From Vibrio ezurae NBRC 102218 (GTDB taxonomy: Bacteria; Pseudomonadota; Gammaproteobacteria; Enterobacterales; Vibrionaceae): 64,000 nt of DNA. Of the stretch, positions 1 through 8,934 are shown piece after piece. The notes under the pieces were generated by a model. The model made no database searches. It was not told where the DNA came from and saw only the letters and a program-made list of their open reading frames with translations. The DNA is taken from the NCBI RefSeq assembly GCF_000467185.1, contig NZ_BATM01000021.1, positions 92,103 to 156,102 on the forward strand, in the 5' to 3' direction. Numbering within the stretch: the stretch's first letter is position 1; each line of letters opens with the position of its first letter. The position numbers and the translations under genes were made by a program.

Positions 1-10
1 AGAAATACAC

Positions 11-733
11 TTACAAGCGTGCGCTAGCGAGTTCACCACCATCTACGTGCAGAACTTCGCCTGAGATGTAACTCGCTCTCGTTGAAGAGATAAAAACCGC
101 GGCATTGGCAATTTCTTCAGGGGAGGCGAGTCGGCCCATAGGGTGTGCATCTTCTTTGGCTTTGAACTCGGTAGGGGCGGCAATTCTGTAGCCATCCCAA
201 CCGCCACCGGGGAAGAGGGTTGATCCTGGTGCGATAGTATTAAAGCGGATTTTTCCTGCATATTGCTTAGACAGGGAATAGACATAGTGAGTCAGAGCCG
301 CTTTAATCGACGCGTAAGCACTGGCGCTGTCCGAAATATTGGCACTTATTGAGCCGATGAAGGTTACCGCAGGATTTGGGTTGGTCATTGCTGGAATAAC
401 GGCTTCGATGTTCTTCACGGTTGCGAGCAAGTCGATGTCGATGGATTCTTCCCAGCTACCACTTAATGCGCTGACATTGGGAATAAATACATCAACCGTA
501 CCAATTTCTGCAATCCATGCCTTAAAGTCGGCTTCTTTACTGACGTCTAATTGCTTGCTGAAAACATGTTTAAAATCTTTGAGATTTTCTAGGGCAAGAT
601 CAATCTTTTCTTGGCTACGGCCACAAAAATAGACATTGGCACCTTCTTCGAGGAAGGTTTTTACCATCGATGCGCCAATACCAGAACTACCGCCAGTAAT
701 TACAATATTTTTGCCTTTGAAGTTCAGATCCAT
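11..733 (-). CDS. SDR family NAD(P)-dependent oxidoreductase
   Basis: A 240-residue classical short-chain dehydrogenase/reductase. The N-terminal Rossmann motif TGGSSGIG follows the first beta strand, and the catalytic Tyr-Lys pair is in SAYASIKAAL with the upstream serine in FIGSISAN. The C-terminal SGEVLHVDGG is the usual end of the family. Such enzymes oxidise or reduce alcohols and ketones in the cytosol with NAD(P); the substrate cannot be read from sequence. It is transcribed alone, with about 190 bp of non-coding DNA before the next gene. Length is normal and no key residue is missing. Confidence 0.9.
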   Translation of the reverse strand: MDLNFKGKNIVITGGSSGIGASMVKTFLEEGANVYFCGRSQEKIDLALENLKDFKHVFSKQLDVSKEADFKAWIAEIGTVDVFIPNVSALSGSWEESIDIDLLATVKNIEAVIPAMTNPNPAVTFIGSISANISDSASAYASIKAALTHYVYSLSKQYAGKIRFNTIAPGSTLFPGGGWDGYRIAAPTEFKAKEDAHPMGRLASPEEIANAAVFISSTRASYISGEVLHVDGGELASARL

Positions 734-927
734 ATCGTCCTATCCTTTTAATGTTTTGTTCCCAAGTCGGCTTTGTTGTCGCAACTTAGCTCCACGGTCT
801 TTATGACAGTATATGTTGATTTTCTAGATAAAAAGCAAGCTGTTACTTACTTTGTCTTTTTTTAAAGGTCAGGGCAATAATGATTTGGGAAATATCAGAA
901 TTAATCGGCTGGCCTAGTATTAACCCT

Positions 928-1263
928 TTATGAGTGAGTAGACGAGTTGGCTGAGTATTCTATCTCATGTTCAATATAATCATCGTCACTAAACCAAGTG
1001 ACTGTGCCAACATAATCATTGTCTTTAAGTTGGCCGTCGATGAGCGCCGCAAATCTCGCGGTCATTTTAAATAAACCATTTTGATTGTCTAAATCTGTGA
1101 GGAGCTCTGAGACAATGGCTTGTGCTTTGTCGTCCAGTTGTAGGTTCATGTAGTGCATGTGTTCTCGCTTAATTATTGTAATGACATCCCTTAAGCCCGC
1201 TAGTATGAAGGTTACCGTGCCAAGTTGTAAGTCACTTATTTTTTCTGTGCTATTTTTGATCAC
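928..1263 (-). CDS. Hypothetical protein, 111 aa
   Basis: I do not recognise this protein. It is small and soluble-looking, with no signal peptide or clear membrane segment, and has an acidic C-terminal end. The start is uncertain: an internal Met-His-Tyr-Met stretch near residue 36 could be the true N-terminus, which would leave about 76 residues. It lies between the SDR gene and the tricorn peptidase gene on the same strand but with wide gaps, so an operon is not implied. Reality as a gene rests mainly on its length and its placement in an otherwise empty interval. Confidence 0.5.
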   Translation of the reverse strand: MIKNSTEKISDLQLGTVTFILAGLRDVITIIKREHMHYMNLQLDDKAQAIVSELLTDLDNQNGLFKMTARFAALIDGQLKDNDYVGTVTWFSDDDYIEHEIEYSANSSTHS

Positions 1264-1341
1264 TTAATGAGTGTGCTTGGCATCATTTTGACCGTTGTTG
1301 CTGGAGGATAAGGGAAGAAAGGTGCTTGAGTTGGATAAAAA

Positions 1342-1368
1342 ATGCCGCAAAGTTGAGCTTTGCGGCAT
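1342..1368 (-). terminator. Rho-independent terminator after the tricorn peptidase gene
   Basis: Perfect 11-bp inverted repeat ATGCCGCAAAG / CTTTGCGGCAT with a 5-nt loop. On the minus strand it is followed by a run of T. It lies about 30 bp beyond the stop codon of the peptidase gene. Confidence 0.85.
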
Positions 1369-1399
1369 GTTCTAGTCATTGTTTGTTTATTTGACGTTG

Positions 1400-4300
1400 T
1401 TACTGTTTAGGAAGAAGCTGTTTTACGGCTGTTTCTAATTGAACGTCGCGCTGGTTAGCAATGCTATCTGGATAGTTGTGAACAATTACGTCGGGCACTA
1501 TTTCTTGATTTTCCAACCAGTTACCGTGTTTGTCTTTTACACCAAGCTGTGGCACGCCATAGATTAATAGCGGGTTTTGCTGATGCTGCCAGTTAACAAA
1601 GGTCCCCGTTCCTGGAACGGTATCACCGACCACTTTACCTAATTTATTGTCCTGATATAGCTGCGCCATGACGGAAGCATCAGAGTAGCAATAGGAGTTA
1701 ACTAACAAAACCGTAGGTTTAGTCCAACGTCGGATAGGGAACTTAGCCGCTTGATAACCGTCACGACTGACTGCTGTGCCATATTCAACCGCAGACAGTA
1801 AATCCACTATTTGATCGTGTAGGTTGCCACCGGTATTAAATCGAATATCAATCACTACTGCGTCTTTATCACGATTTTCACCAAACAGCTTATTGACCAA
1901 CTCTTTATAACTCTCAGAGTTCATCTGAGGTACGTGTACATAGCCAACTTTGCCTTTAGATAATTGATCAGTCAGTGTTTCGTTTTTATTAACCCAGTAT
2001 TGATATGAGAGTGCTTGTTCTTGCTTGCTATCAATAGGGAAGACCTGAACATTGACAACTTTATCGCTATCTGGCTTAACAACGCCAAGGGTCGTTGGCT
2101 TGCCAATAAGATTGCGTAAATACGGGTAAATATCATTGTTTTTTTGGATAGCAATACCATTGACACTTTTGATGATACTGCCTGCGACAATAGCAGAGTT
2201 GGGCAGATCCGCTGGGCCGTTGTCCAATACGGCATCCACACGTACGCCTTCGCCTTGATAAGTATCATCGTAAAACAGTCCTAAACTTCCGACTTTTTCC
2301 CAATTCTGTCCTTGAGCATGGAAAGAAGCGCCAGTGTGAGACGCGTTTAATTCACCCACCATTTCACTTAGCAAAATAGCAAAGTCTTCATAGGTATGAA
2401 TCGCAGGTAGATGACGAGCGTAACGGGTCTTGAGTCCGGCCCAATCAACGCCATGCAAGTCCTCATTATAAAAGCGTTGCTCGGTCAATCGCCACACATG
2501 GTCAAAAATGTAATTTCGTTCTTGTGCGAAATTAAATTCGGCTTGTAGATCAAATGCTTGAGTCTTAGATTGATGAGTAGCAAGGCTATAGCTTTCGATT
2601 GTACCGTTTCCTAGCATGTTCAAAGCGCTACCATCATCACTGATCTGAATTTGCGAAACAGCCGCCGCAGGACGAGTAAATAAAGGCGTAAACTCTTGAG
2701 TGGCAACTGAGAAAGTCGCGAACACAAGGTTTTCTTTTTGAACGTATGCGACGAGTACGTCTTTATTGTCCGGTGACAACGCGGCAAACTCTAAATTTAA
2801 CGACAGTGGCGTTAGACGGTGTACTCGCTGTGCTAGTCCTTTTTCCTCTATACGGGTTGCGGGTGCTTGTGGCTCTGCTGGCTTTTTCGCATCGCTATCG
2901 TCTTTATCTTTTGCTTTGTCGTTATCTGCTGTTGGGGTCAGTGCCACTGCATCTTGATGTTTAAACCAATTGTATTCAGTGAATTTGTTGAGCGATACGC
3001 CATAAACATCAAGCTGTGTTGGTGAACCGTCTAGCTCAGTCACCCCGTCTTTAGTGGTCACCCAGTAAGCAATTTGACCGTCGTTGGAGAAGGTAGGGGA
3101 GTATTTACCAAAGCCACTTTGGCTTAGCAGAATACGCTTATCTTTTTGCGTCGTATCAAACATCACAATTTTGTTTGCGTCTAATACACTGCCAGTGCGA
3201 GAAATAATATATTGGCTATCAGGAGACCAGCTATAGCTCCAATCACTTCTAGAGTACGAATACAACTCGTTGGCTTTGATCAGTGGAGTAATAGAGTGAT
3301 CGCCCAAGTTTTCAACCACTAAGCTATTGATATCAACTCGGTAGGCCACTTTTTGATTGTCAGGAGACAGTACTGGCTGTATTTCATCTTGCGGAGTTTG
3401 TGTGATTGCTGTTTCCGTGATTGACGTAGCCCCAACAAAACCAGAATCTGCGGCGTTAATCTGGCTGCGGAAAATATCCCAGTTACCGTTTCGCTCTGAG
3501 CTGTAGTACAGCGATTTGCCATCTTTAGAGAAAGACACGTCTTTTTCTTGCTGTGCGGTGTGGGTGACACGAACCACACTGCCGCTGCTCATTGAGACAA
3601 CAAAGATGTCTCCACGAGCGACGATAGCCGCTTCTTTGCCGGACGGAGAAACGGCAAACTCAGTAGCTTGATATTTCAGGTTGACGTTACTTTCACTGCC
3701 TTTCAGGTCCTGCTTGCGGATATGGATAGCCACTTTGTGACTTTTTGCATCGTGGCTTGGCTTTATCCAAATGTCGCCATCATAGCTAAATACCAGATCA
3801 TTTTGATTACTTACAGATAATGAACGCAGTGGGGCGGTATCGAAAAAGGTTTGCTGCTCTGGCTTAGCCGTAGGGTCATTAATCTCTTTACGCCATACGT
3901 TAAATGAGCCTGAACGTTCGGACAGATAATACATAACACTGTCATCGGCAGACCAATGTGCGTCTCTGTCTTCACCTTTGTAATAGGTGAGCTGAAGGTG
4001 CTTACCCCCCTTGTACAGCCAGATATCCCGTGCGGATGCCGACGTTTGGTGTTTACGCCATTCTTGTTCAATAGAGGGGCGGTTTGTGTAAAGAAAGCCT
4101 TGCGCGTTATGAGCACTGTCAAAGCTGCTGACCGAATTGCCCAGTTCTAGATGTTCTCGTCCACCCTGAGCATTGACTGAATATAGGTAAATGCCCGCGC
4201 CAAATAGACCGTTGCCCATGTTTGCTTTGCTATTACCAATACGACGACTTGCAAAGTACACAGTACTGCCGTCAGAGCTGTAAGAGTACGGAACATCTTT

Positions 4301-4675
4301 ACTCGGGTGGTAAGTTAAACGTTGCGATTGTCCACTATTTACATCCATAGTAAACACATCACCGCTACCATAACGGTTAGAGGTGAAGGCAATAGATTTG
4401 CCATTTGGCGACCACACCGGGTGGCTGCTAAATACTGACTCACTGGTGAGTGGAAGCGCGTCTCCTCCTGTGCTGGGTACTAACCATAGCTGCCCTGCAT
4501 AGCGAAAGACAATTTGTGAACCGTCGGGTGATACGGCGGCATCGCGATACCAATTGGCAGAATTGGCTGTGTCCGTTTGCTGTACTGGGGCGGCAACCAC
4601 CACCGAAGTAGTGACAGCTAACAGTCCAAGTGTTTGAGTCAGGCGTTTAAACACGAAATATTCCCATCTAGACAA
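1400..4675 (-). CDS. Tricorn-type protease, S41 family, exported
   Basis: A 1,091-residue protein with a signal peptide (hydrophobic stretch ending near VVVAAP), then WD40-like beta-propeller (PD40) repeats with motifs such as SPDGSQIVF, SPNGKSIAF and SADDSVMYY over roughly residues 40-580. A linker rich in Asp and Lys follows, then a second propeller part, a PDZ-like segment (GSIIKSVNGI) and a C-terminal S41 peptidase core. Likely catalytic residues are the His of NASHTG (about 778), the Ser of SYCYSDAS (about 998) and the Glu of LENQE (about 1052), in the order of archaeal tricorn His/Ser/Glu. It probably cleaves peptides in the periplasm. It is transcribed alone and has its own terminator. 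Confidence 0.88.
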   Translation of the reverse strand: MSRWEYFVFKRLTQTLGLLAVTTSVVVAAPVQQTDTANSANWYRDAAVSPDGSQIVFRYAGQLWLVPSTGGDALPLTSESVFSSHPVWSPNGKSIAFTSNRYGSGDVFTMDVNSGQSQRLTYHPSKDVPYSYSSDGSTVYFASRRIGNSKANMGNGLFGAGIYLYSVNAQGGREHLELGNSVSSFDSAHNAQGFLYTNRPSIEQEWRKHQTSASARDIWLYKGGKHLQLTYYKGEDRDAHWSADDSVMYYLSERSGSFNVWRKEINDPTAKPEQQTFFDTAPLRSLSVSNQNDLVFSYDGDIWIKPSHDAKSHKVAIHIRKQDLKGSESNVNLKYQATEFAVSPSGKEAAIVARGDIFVVSMSSGSVVRVTHTAQQEKDVSFSKDGKSLYYSSERNGNWDIFRSQINAADSGFVGATSITETAITQTPQDEIQPVLSPDNQKVAYRVDINSLVVENLGDHSITPLIKANELYSYSRSDWSYSWSPDSQYIISRTGSVLDANKIVMFDTTQKDKRILLSQSGFGKYSPTFSNDGQIAYWVTTKDGVTELDGSPTQLDVYGVSLNKFTEYNWFKHQDAVALTPTADNDKAKDKDDSDAKKPAEPQAPATRIEEKGLAQRVHRLTPLSLNLEFAALSPDNKDVLVAYVQKENLVFATFSVATQEFTPLFTRPAAAVSQIQISDDGSALNMLGNGTIESYSLATHQSKTQAFDLQAEFNFAQERNYIFDHVWRLTEQRFYNEDLHGVDWAGLKTRYARHLPAIHTYEDFAILLSEMVGELNASHTGASFHAQGQNWEKVGSLGLFYDDTYQGEGVRVDAVLDNGPADLPNSAIVAGSIIKSVNGIAIQKNNDIYPYLRNLIGKPTTLGVVKPDSDKVVNVQVFPIDSKQEQALSYQYWVNKNETLTDQLSKGKVGYVHVPQMNSESYKELVNKLFGENRDKDAVVIDIRFNTGGNLHDQIVDLLSAVEYGTAVSRDGYQAAKFPIRRWTKPTVLLVNSYCYSDASVMAQLYQDNKLGKVVGDTVPGTGTFVNWQHQQNPLLIYGVPQLGVKDKHGNWLENQEIVPDVIVHNYPDSIANQRDVQLETAVKQLLPKQ

Positions 4676-4807
4676 AAGGTAAACGGTAGCAAATTGCGCC
4701 TCAGCTTTGGGTTATATTATCGGTAAATTAGCTTTCAATAACCGTGCTAAGTCTTTGCTGAGCAAAGAATAAGGATAGTTGAGAGCGTGGTGATTTTAAA
4801 ACAAATA

Positions 4808-4849
4808 GGGCTAAACCTCATCAAAGCTAAGTTTGATGCGATTTAACCC
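4808..4849 (-). terminator. Probable terminator after the phosphatase gene
   Basis: An imperfect inverted repeat with arms of about 18 nt (GGGCTAAAC... pairing with ...GATTTAACCC) and a short loop. The minus-strand copy is followed by a T-rich stretch. It sits about 30 bp downstream of the minus-strand phosphatase stop codon. Confidence 0.6.
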
Positions 4850-4881
4850 GATAAAATAATCAGCGTGAAATGAATAAGCCG

Positions 4882-6615
4882 TTATTTATTGCTCGCTGTA
4901 TTACTCACGGTCTTGCTCATAGTATTGGTCACCTCATTGAGCACATTACCGGTCGCGCCACTAGGTAGGGTGATGCCCAATAAGTTAGATAAAGTGGGCG
5001 CAATATCATAAGGGGTGATTGCGGTGGTGACTTTTTGCGCGCTGATGTTATGTCCGGCAAAAATGACAGGCACGTGCGTATCATAGCGCCACGGCGAGCC
5101 ATGAGTGGAAGCTACCGTTAAGCCATCCATATCATTAATATAGGTTCTTGGCTCGAATACCAAATAGACATCACCGGAGCGGTTAGCATGATAATTATTG
5201 CTGACCATGGTATTGAGATAACTATCGGCCAATCGCCCTGTTGCGATATCTTCACTGGTGACTGCGCTCGCAACGCCTTTTATTTTCATCGCTTCCTCGG
5301 CAATAACCGCTTGTAATTGCGCAAGGTCGATGGATTTTTGTTTGATTAACTCGTGATTCAAATACACATAAGGTTGAGCATAAAGTCTTATGATCTCTTC
5401 ATTAACCGCAAACTTTGTGGCAAGTCGTTGTTTGAGGTTGTCAGTGAGTAAATTAGATTTATCAAAATATTGGGCTTGTTTTAACCCAAGTGAAGCGGCC
5501 ACAGGGGAGGCTTCAGGTGCGCCATGATCAGCGGACAATACAATCACGGTATTGTCTAAACCAACGCGCTTGTCTATCTCAGCAAACAATCCTTGCAAGG
5601 TTCTATCTAAACGAATCAAGTTATCCTCGGCTTCAAGGCTTGATGGCCCATAAAGATGCAGAACATAATCATTGGATGAAAAGCTGATCGCTAGAAAATC
5701 GGTGACACTGCGACGCCCTAGTTGTTCTTCTTCGAGTAAGGTTTTGGCAAAATCTGCGGTGATTTCATCGCCTGCTGGGCTGATGGTGAGCATGGTCGAA
5801 TAGTAAGGGAAGCTTTCTGGCCCATAAGGGTGGGGAAAGGTTCTTTGAAAACCGGCTAAATCGAACTTGTGTTGCTGTGAGACTTCTTCAAGTGTGTATT
5901 TGTCCCTTGCCAGAGCAAGCTCCCAACGCTTACCAGAATATTGTGAGGGTACATTCTTTTTATTCCACGTCTCGACCCAGCTCGGATAACGGGTGTAGTA
6001 ATAATCACTGGTGACAAACTCTGCAGTGGCTTTGGAAAACCAAAAGGCTTTGCCTGTGTGACCGGCTAGCGCAATGGCGCCGCGATCTTTAGTGGATACG
6101 GCAAACACTTTTGAGCGGCCATTGTTTGAAATTGTCAGCTCATCGCTAAAAGTGGAGACCAGCATTGGCGCAGGCGAGCGACCATCTTGCTTAGCGGTAC
6201 GTTGGGTTGGATCAATTTCGGTGGATTGATCAACCCCTGCTTGTTGAGTGAGTATTTGGTAGTCGCCATCTTCAACGTTGTACACTAAGCGTTGCTGAGC
6301 GCGGTCATACCAAACGTTGCCGACCATGCCATGCACCGAAGGAGGGGCACCGGTGGCAAGTGAGGCGTGACCGACAATGGTTTCGGTGTTGGCGTGTTGA
6401 TAATGGGCATTGCGGTAATAGACGCCGTTATCCATCAGGTAACGAAAACCGCCATCGGTGAAATTGTGCTTATAGCGCTCTAGAAGATCGCCGCGCAGTC
6501 CATCGACTGTGATCTGCAATACCAGTTTAGGTTGGGTGTCTTGCGCGCAAGCAAAAGTGCTAAATAACCCCATACTGGCAAAGCCTAAACCCAGTGCAAT
6601 TAATTGTTTTTTCAT
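4882..6615 (-). CDS. Alkaline phosphatase superfamily hydrolase (PafA/NPP-like), exported
   Basis: A 577-residue secreted hydrolase with an N-terminal signal peptide ending near FACAQ. Metal-site and catalytic motifs of the type I phosphodiesterase/alkaline phosphatase superfamily are visible: VDGLRGD (metal Asp about 38), NTETIVGHASLATG with the probable nucleophile Thr79, SSNDYVLHLYG (Asp and His), LSADHGAPE (Asp-His) and STHGSPW (last metal His). The nucleophile position is Thr, as in PafA and NPP enzymes, and not the Cys or Ser of sulfatases. It probably hydrolyses phosphate mono- or diesters in the periplasm. It lies 36 bp downstream of the FGE-like lipoprotein gene on the same strand, so the two are likely cotranscribed, opposite a divergent radical SAM maturase. 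Confidence 0.87.
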   Translation of the reverse strand: MKKQLIALGLGFASMGLFSTFACAQDTQPKLVLQITVDGLRGDLLERYKHNFTDGGFRYLMDNGVYYRNAHYQHANTETIVGHASLATGAPPSVHGMVGNVWYDRAQQRLVYNVEDGDYQILTQQAGVDQSTEIDPTQRTAKQDGRSPAPMLVSTFSDELTISNNGRSKVFAVSTKDRGAIALAGHTGKAFWFSKATAEFVTSDYYYTRYPSWVETWNKKNVPSQYSGKRWELALARDKYTLEEVSQQHKFDLAGFQRTFPHPYGPESFPYYSTMLTISPAGDEITADFAKTLLEEEQLGRRSVTDFLAISFSSNDYVLHLYGPSSLEAEDNLIRLDRTLQGLFAEIDKRVGLDNTVIVLSADHGAPEASPVAASLGLKQAQYFDKSNLLTDNLKQRLATKFAVNEEIIRLYAQPYVYLNHELIKQKSIDLAQLQAVIAEEAMKIKGVASAVTSEDIATGRLADSYLNTMVSNNYHANRSGDVYLVFEPRTYINDMDGLTVASTHGSPWRYDTHVPVIFAGHNISAQKVTTAITPYDIAPTLSNLLGITLPSGATGNVLNEVTNTMSKTVSNTASNK

Positions 6616-6651
6616 AGTAATGACCTATTAACCTGATTTTTAAAACGCACA

Positions 6652-7437
6652 CTAATGTGCACTGCGCACTAGTCGTAATCCCATATCTGACATGGTGATG
6701 GACTGACTGGCGAAGTCTCGTCGAAAGTTCTCCGATTGCTCAGCGCTATAGGCAAAACTGCCGCCGCGCACGGATTTATGGGCAAGTTTGATGTCAGTGT
6801 GTTGGGCGTTATTTGGGTTATCTTGTGGGGAGTTGCGGTAATAGGTTTCTTCAAAGGCATCTATAGTAAATTCGCCAACATTACCCGTCATATCATACAG
6901 TCCGAGCTCGTTGGGCTTTTTCTGACCAACGCGGTGCGCTTGATTGTTGGCATTGCCTGCATGCCACGCCACCTCATCAATGTTGTTGGAACCGCTGTAA
7001 GTGTAACCTTTAGAATAATTGCCTCCCTTGGCAGCAAATTCCCATTCCGCTTCGGTAGGCAAGCGATAGTTTTGCCCAGTCACTTCGTTTAAGCGCTGCA
7101 CAAAAAAGTACGTTTGTTGCCAGCTCAAGTTGTTTACGGGTACTTGCGGGTCTTGGAAAAAACTTCGAGAGTGTCCCATCACTTCTTCAAACAAAGCCTG
7201 AGTCACTTCATATTTGGCGATATAAAAGCTATTCACTCGCACGGTATGCGCCGGCTTTTCTGCTGCGTGTGCGGAAGGTGAGTCTGAGCCCATGACAAAG
7301 GTGCCACCTTCTACGAGCACCATATCTGCTTCTATTTGCGCGGTAAGAGGGTGAGGCTCTACAAGAGAACATCCTGTCATTGTTAACACTAGCGTCCATG
7401 CTACGAGGGAGTAAGAGTTTTTCAAAGGCAGGTTCAT
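6652..7437 (-). CDS. SUMF1/FGE-fold lipoprotein lacking the catalytic cysteines
   Basis: A 261-residue protein of the formylglycine-generating-enzyme fold. A lipobox LTMTGC marks a probable lipid-anchored Cys23. The fold is recognised by MVLVEGGTFVMGSD, EKPAHTVRVNSFYIAKYEVT, RLPTEAEWEFAAKGG, YDMTGNVGEFTID and VRGGSFAYSA. True FGE enzymes carry a pair of cysteines after the GGSW motif that bind copper. Here the matching segment (SENFRRDFAS) has no Cys, so it is unlikely to make formylglycine and may act as a binding or structural protein. It is the first gene of a two-gene unit with the phosphatase and is divergent from the radical SAM gene. Confidence 0.85.
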   Translation of the reverse strand: MNLPLKNSYSLVAWTLVLTMTGCSLVEPHPLTAQIEADMVLVEGGTFVMGSDSPSAHAAEKPAHTVRVNSFYIAKYEVTQALFEEVMGHSRSFFQDPQVPVNNLSWQQTYFFVQRLNEVTGQNYRLPTEAEWEFAAKGGNYSKGYTYSGSNNIDEVAWHAGNANNQAHRVGQKKPNELGLYDMTGNVGEFTIDAFEETYYRNSPQDNPNNAQHTDIKLAHKSVRGGSFAYSAEQSENFRRDFASQSITMSDMGLRLVRSAH

Positions 7438-7491
7438 GCTTAGTCTCTTTAGAAATCAAAACATAAGCTTATCAAGGAGTGACTTTCCAAA

Positions 7492-7528
7492 TGGTTATAA
7501 GCGCAATAACAAGCCTTTTGTATAACCA
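7492..7528. promoter_or_regulatory. Dyad in the divergent promoter region of the maturase cluster
   Basis: Inverted repeat TGGTTATA, 21 bp, TATAACCA in the 138-bp gap between two divergently transcribed units. The spacing would fit a regulator bound on one face or a looping dimer. No known regulator consensus was recognised. Confidence 0.3.
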
Positions 7529-7575
7529 AAAGTTAAAATTATGCTGTTTTTGGCAATCAAAATAACGGTATCGAT

Positions 7576-8934
7576 ATGTTGTTGACTCAAGGCCCACAGT
7601 TTAATGGTCACCCTTCGAAAAGAATGCACGTCATGGCAAAGCCGATTGGCGCCGCGTGTAATATTGATTGTAATTATTGCTACTACCTAAGTAAGCAAGA
7701 CCTTTTACAGTACAAAAAAGGTTGTTCACCACAGATGAGTGATGACGATCTTGAGTTGTATATCAAACACTATATTGAGGCGCAAAATACCCCTGAGATC
7801 ATTTTTTCATGGCAAGGGGGCGAGCCAACCTTATTGGGATTAGCCTATTTTGAAAAGATTGTTGAGTTGCAGAAAAAGTATCAGCCACAAGGCGTGAGTA
7901 TTGCCAACGATCTGCAAACTAATGGCACCTTGTTAAACGCTAAGTGGTGTCAGTTTTTAAAAGAGAACAACTTTTTAGTGGGGCTAAGTATCGATGGCCC
8001 TGCGATGTACCACGACGCTTACCGCACCAATAGAGCAGGGCGCGGCACTCATAAACAAGTGATGGAAGCGGTAAAACTGCTGCATGAGTATGAGGTGCGT
8101 TTTGCCACACTCACTTGTATTAACAACCTAACCAGTCGTAATCCGCTAGAGGTGTACCGTTTTTTGCGCGACGAAGTGAAATCGCCGCAAATGCAGTTTA
8201 TTCCAATTGTGGAACAAAAGACGTTTCGCGACACAGCGCCGCAAACTTGGGCGGCAAACGAACAACCTCGTCAAGGTGATAAACGCTTGATTCCGGGTGC
8301 AAAAAACTCGGTGATGGAATCATGGTGTGTATCAGATGAAGCGTGGGGTAATTTTTTGATTGCCGTATTTGATGAGTGGGCAACTCACGATATAGGCACA
8401 GTGTTTGTGCAATATTTTGAAGCCTTTATCGAAACGTGGATGGGGCGCAAGAATCCGCTTTGTACCTTGAGTGAATTTTGTGGAAAGGGCTTAGCAATGG
8501 AGCCAAATGGCGACGTATTTGCTTGCGATCACTATGTGTACCCTGAATATAAGATCGGTAACTTGCATACGGATAATTTAGATGAAATGGCGTTTTCTAG
8601 CCAGCAACAACGTTTTGGCTTTTCTAAAACTCGCAATTTAACCGAGCAGTGTAAGCAATGCGATTACCAGTTTGCTTGTTTTGGTGAGTGTCCTAAAAAC
8701 CGCTTTATCCGCACTCGTCAAGGTGAGCCCGGTCTTAACTATTTGTGTGCAGGTTGGCATAAGTTTTATAAGCATGCGGATCGCTCTTTAGCACATATAT
8801 TGCGCGTGATGGGTTACCCAGTCGCGCACGGTAAATACAGTGATTCGGTAATGCGTCAAGCTATGGCATTGCAACAGCCAAAGCCGGTAAAGAACGACAT
8901 GTTCAATAAAAACGTATTCGGGGCTAAGTTTTGA
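7576..8934 (+). CDS. Anaerobic sulfatase maturase-like radical SAM protein (anSME type)
   Basis: A 452-residue cytosolic radical SAM enzyme. The CxxxCxxC cluster motif is Cys28, Cys32, Cys35 in AACNIDCNYCYY. The C-terminal SPASM-like region has many cysteines: PLCTLSEFCGKG, DVFACDHYVYPEY, EQCKQCDYQFACFGECPKNR and LNYLCAGW, the pattern of anSME with two auxiliary 4Fe-4S clusters. anSME enzymes oxidise a Cys or Ser of a sulfatase to formylglycine without oxygen. No sulfatase with a C/S-x-P-x-R motif is encoded nearby, so the substrate is open. The stop codon overlaps the next start in TGATG, which suggests translational coupling with the HEAT/TPR gene. Confidence 0.88.
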   Translation: MLLTQGPQFNGHPSKRMHVMAKPIGAACNIDCNYCYYLSKQDLLQYKKGCSPQMSDDDLELYIKHYIEAQNTPEIIFSWQGGEPTLLGLAYFEKIVELQKKYQPQGVSIANDLQTNGTLLNAKWCQFLKENNFLVGLSIDGPAMYHDAYRTNRAGRGTHKQVMEAVKLLHEYEVRFATLTCINNLTSRNPLEVYRFLRDEVKSPQMQFIPIVEQKTFRDTAPQTWAANEQPRQGDKRLIPGAKNSVMESWCVSDEAWGNFLIAVFDEWATHDIGTVFVQYFEAFIETWMGRKNPLCTLSEFCGKGLAMEPNGDVFACDHYVYPEYKIGNLHTDNLDEMAFSSQQQRFGFSKTRNLTEQCKQCDYQFACFGECPKNRFIRTRQGEPGLNYLCAGWHKFYKHADRSLAHILRVMGYPVAHGKYSDSVMRQAMALQQPKPVKNDMFNKNVFGAKF

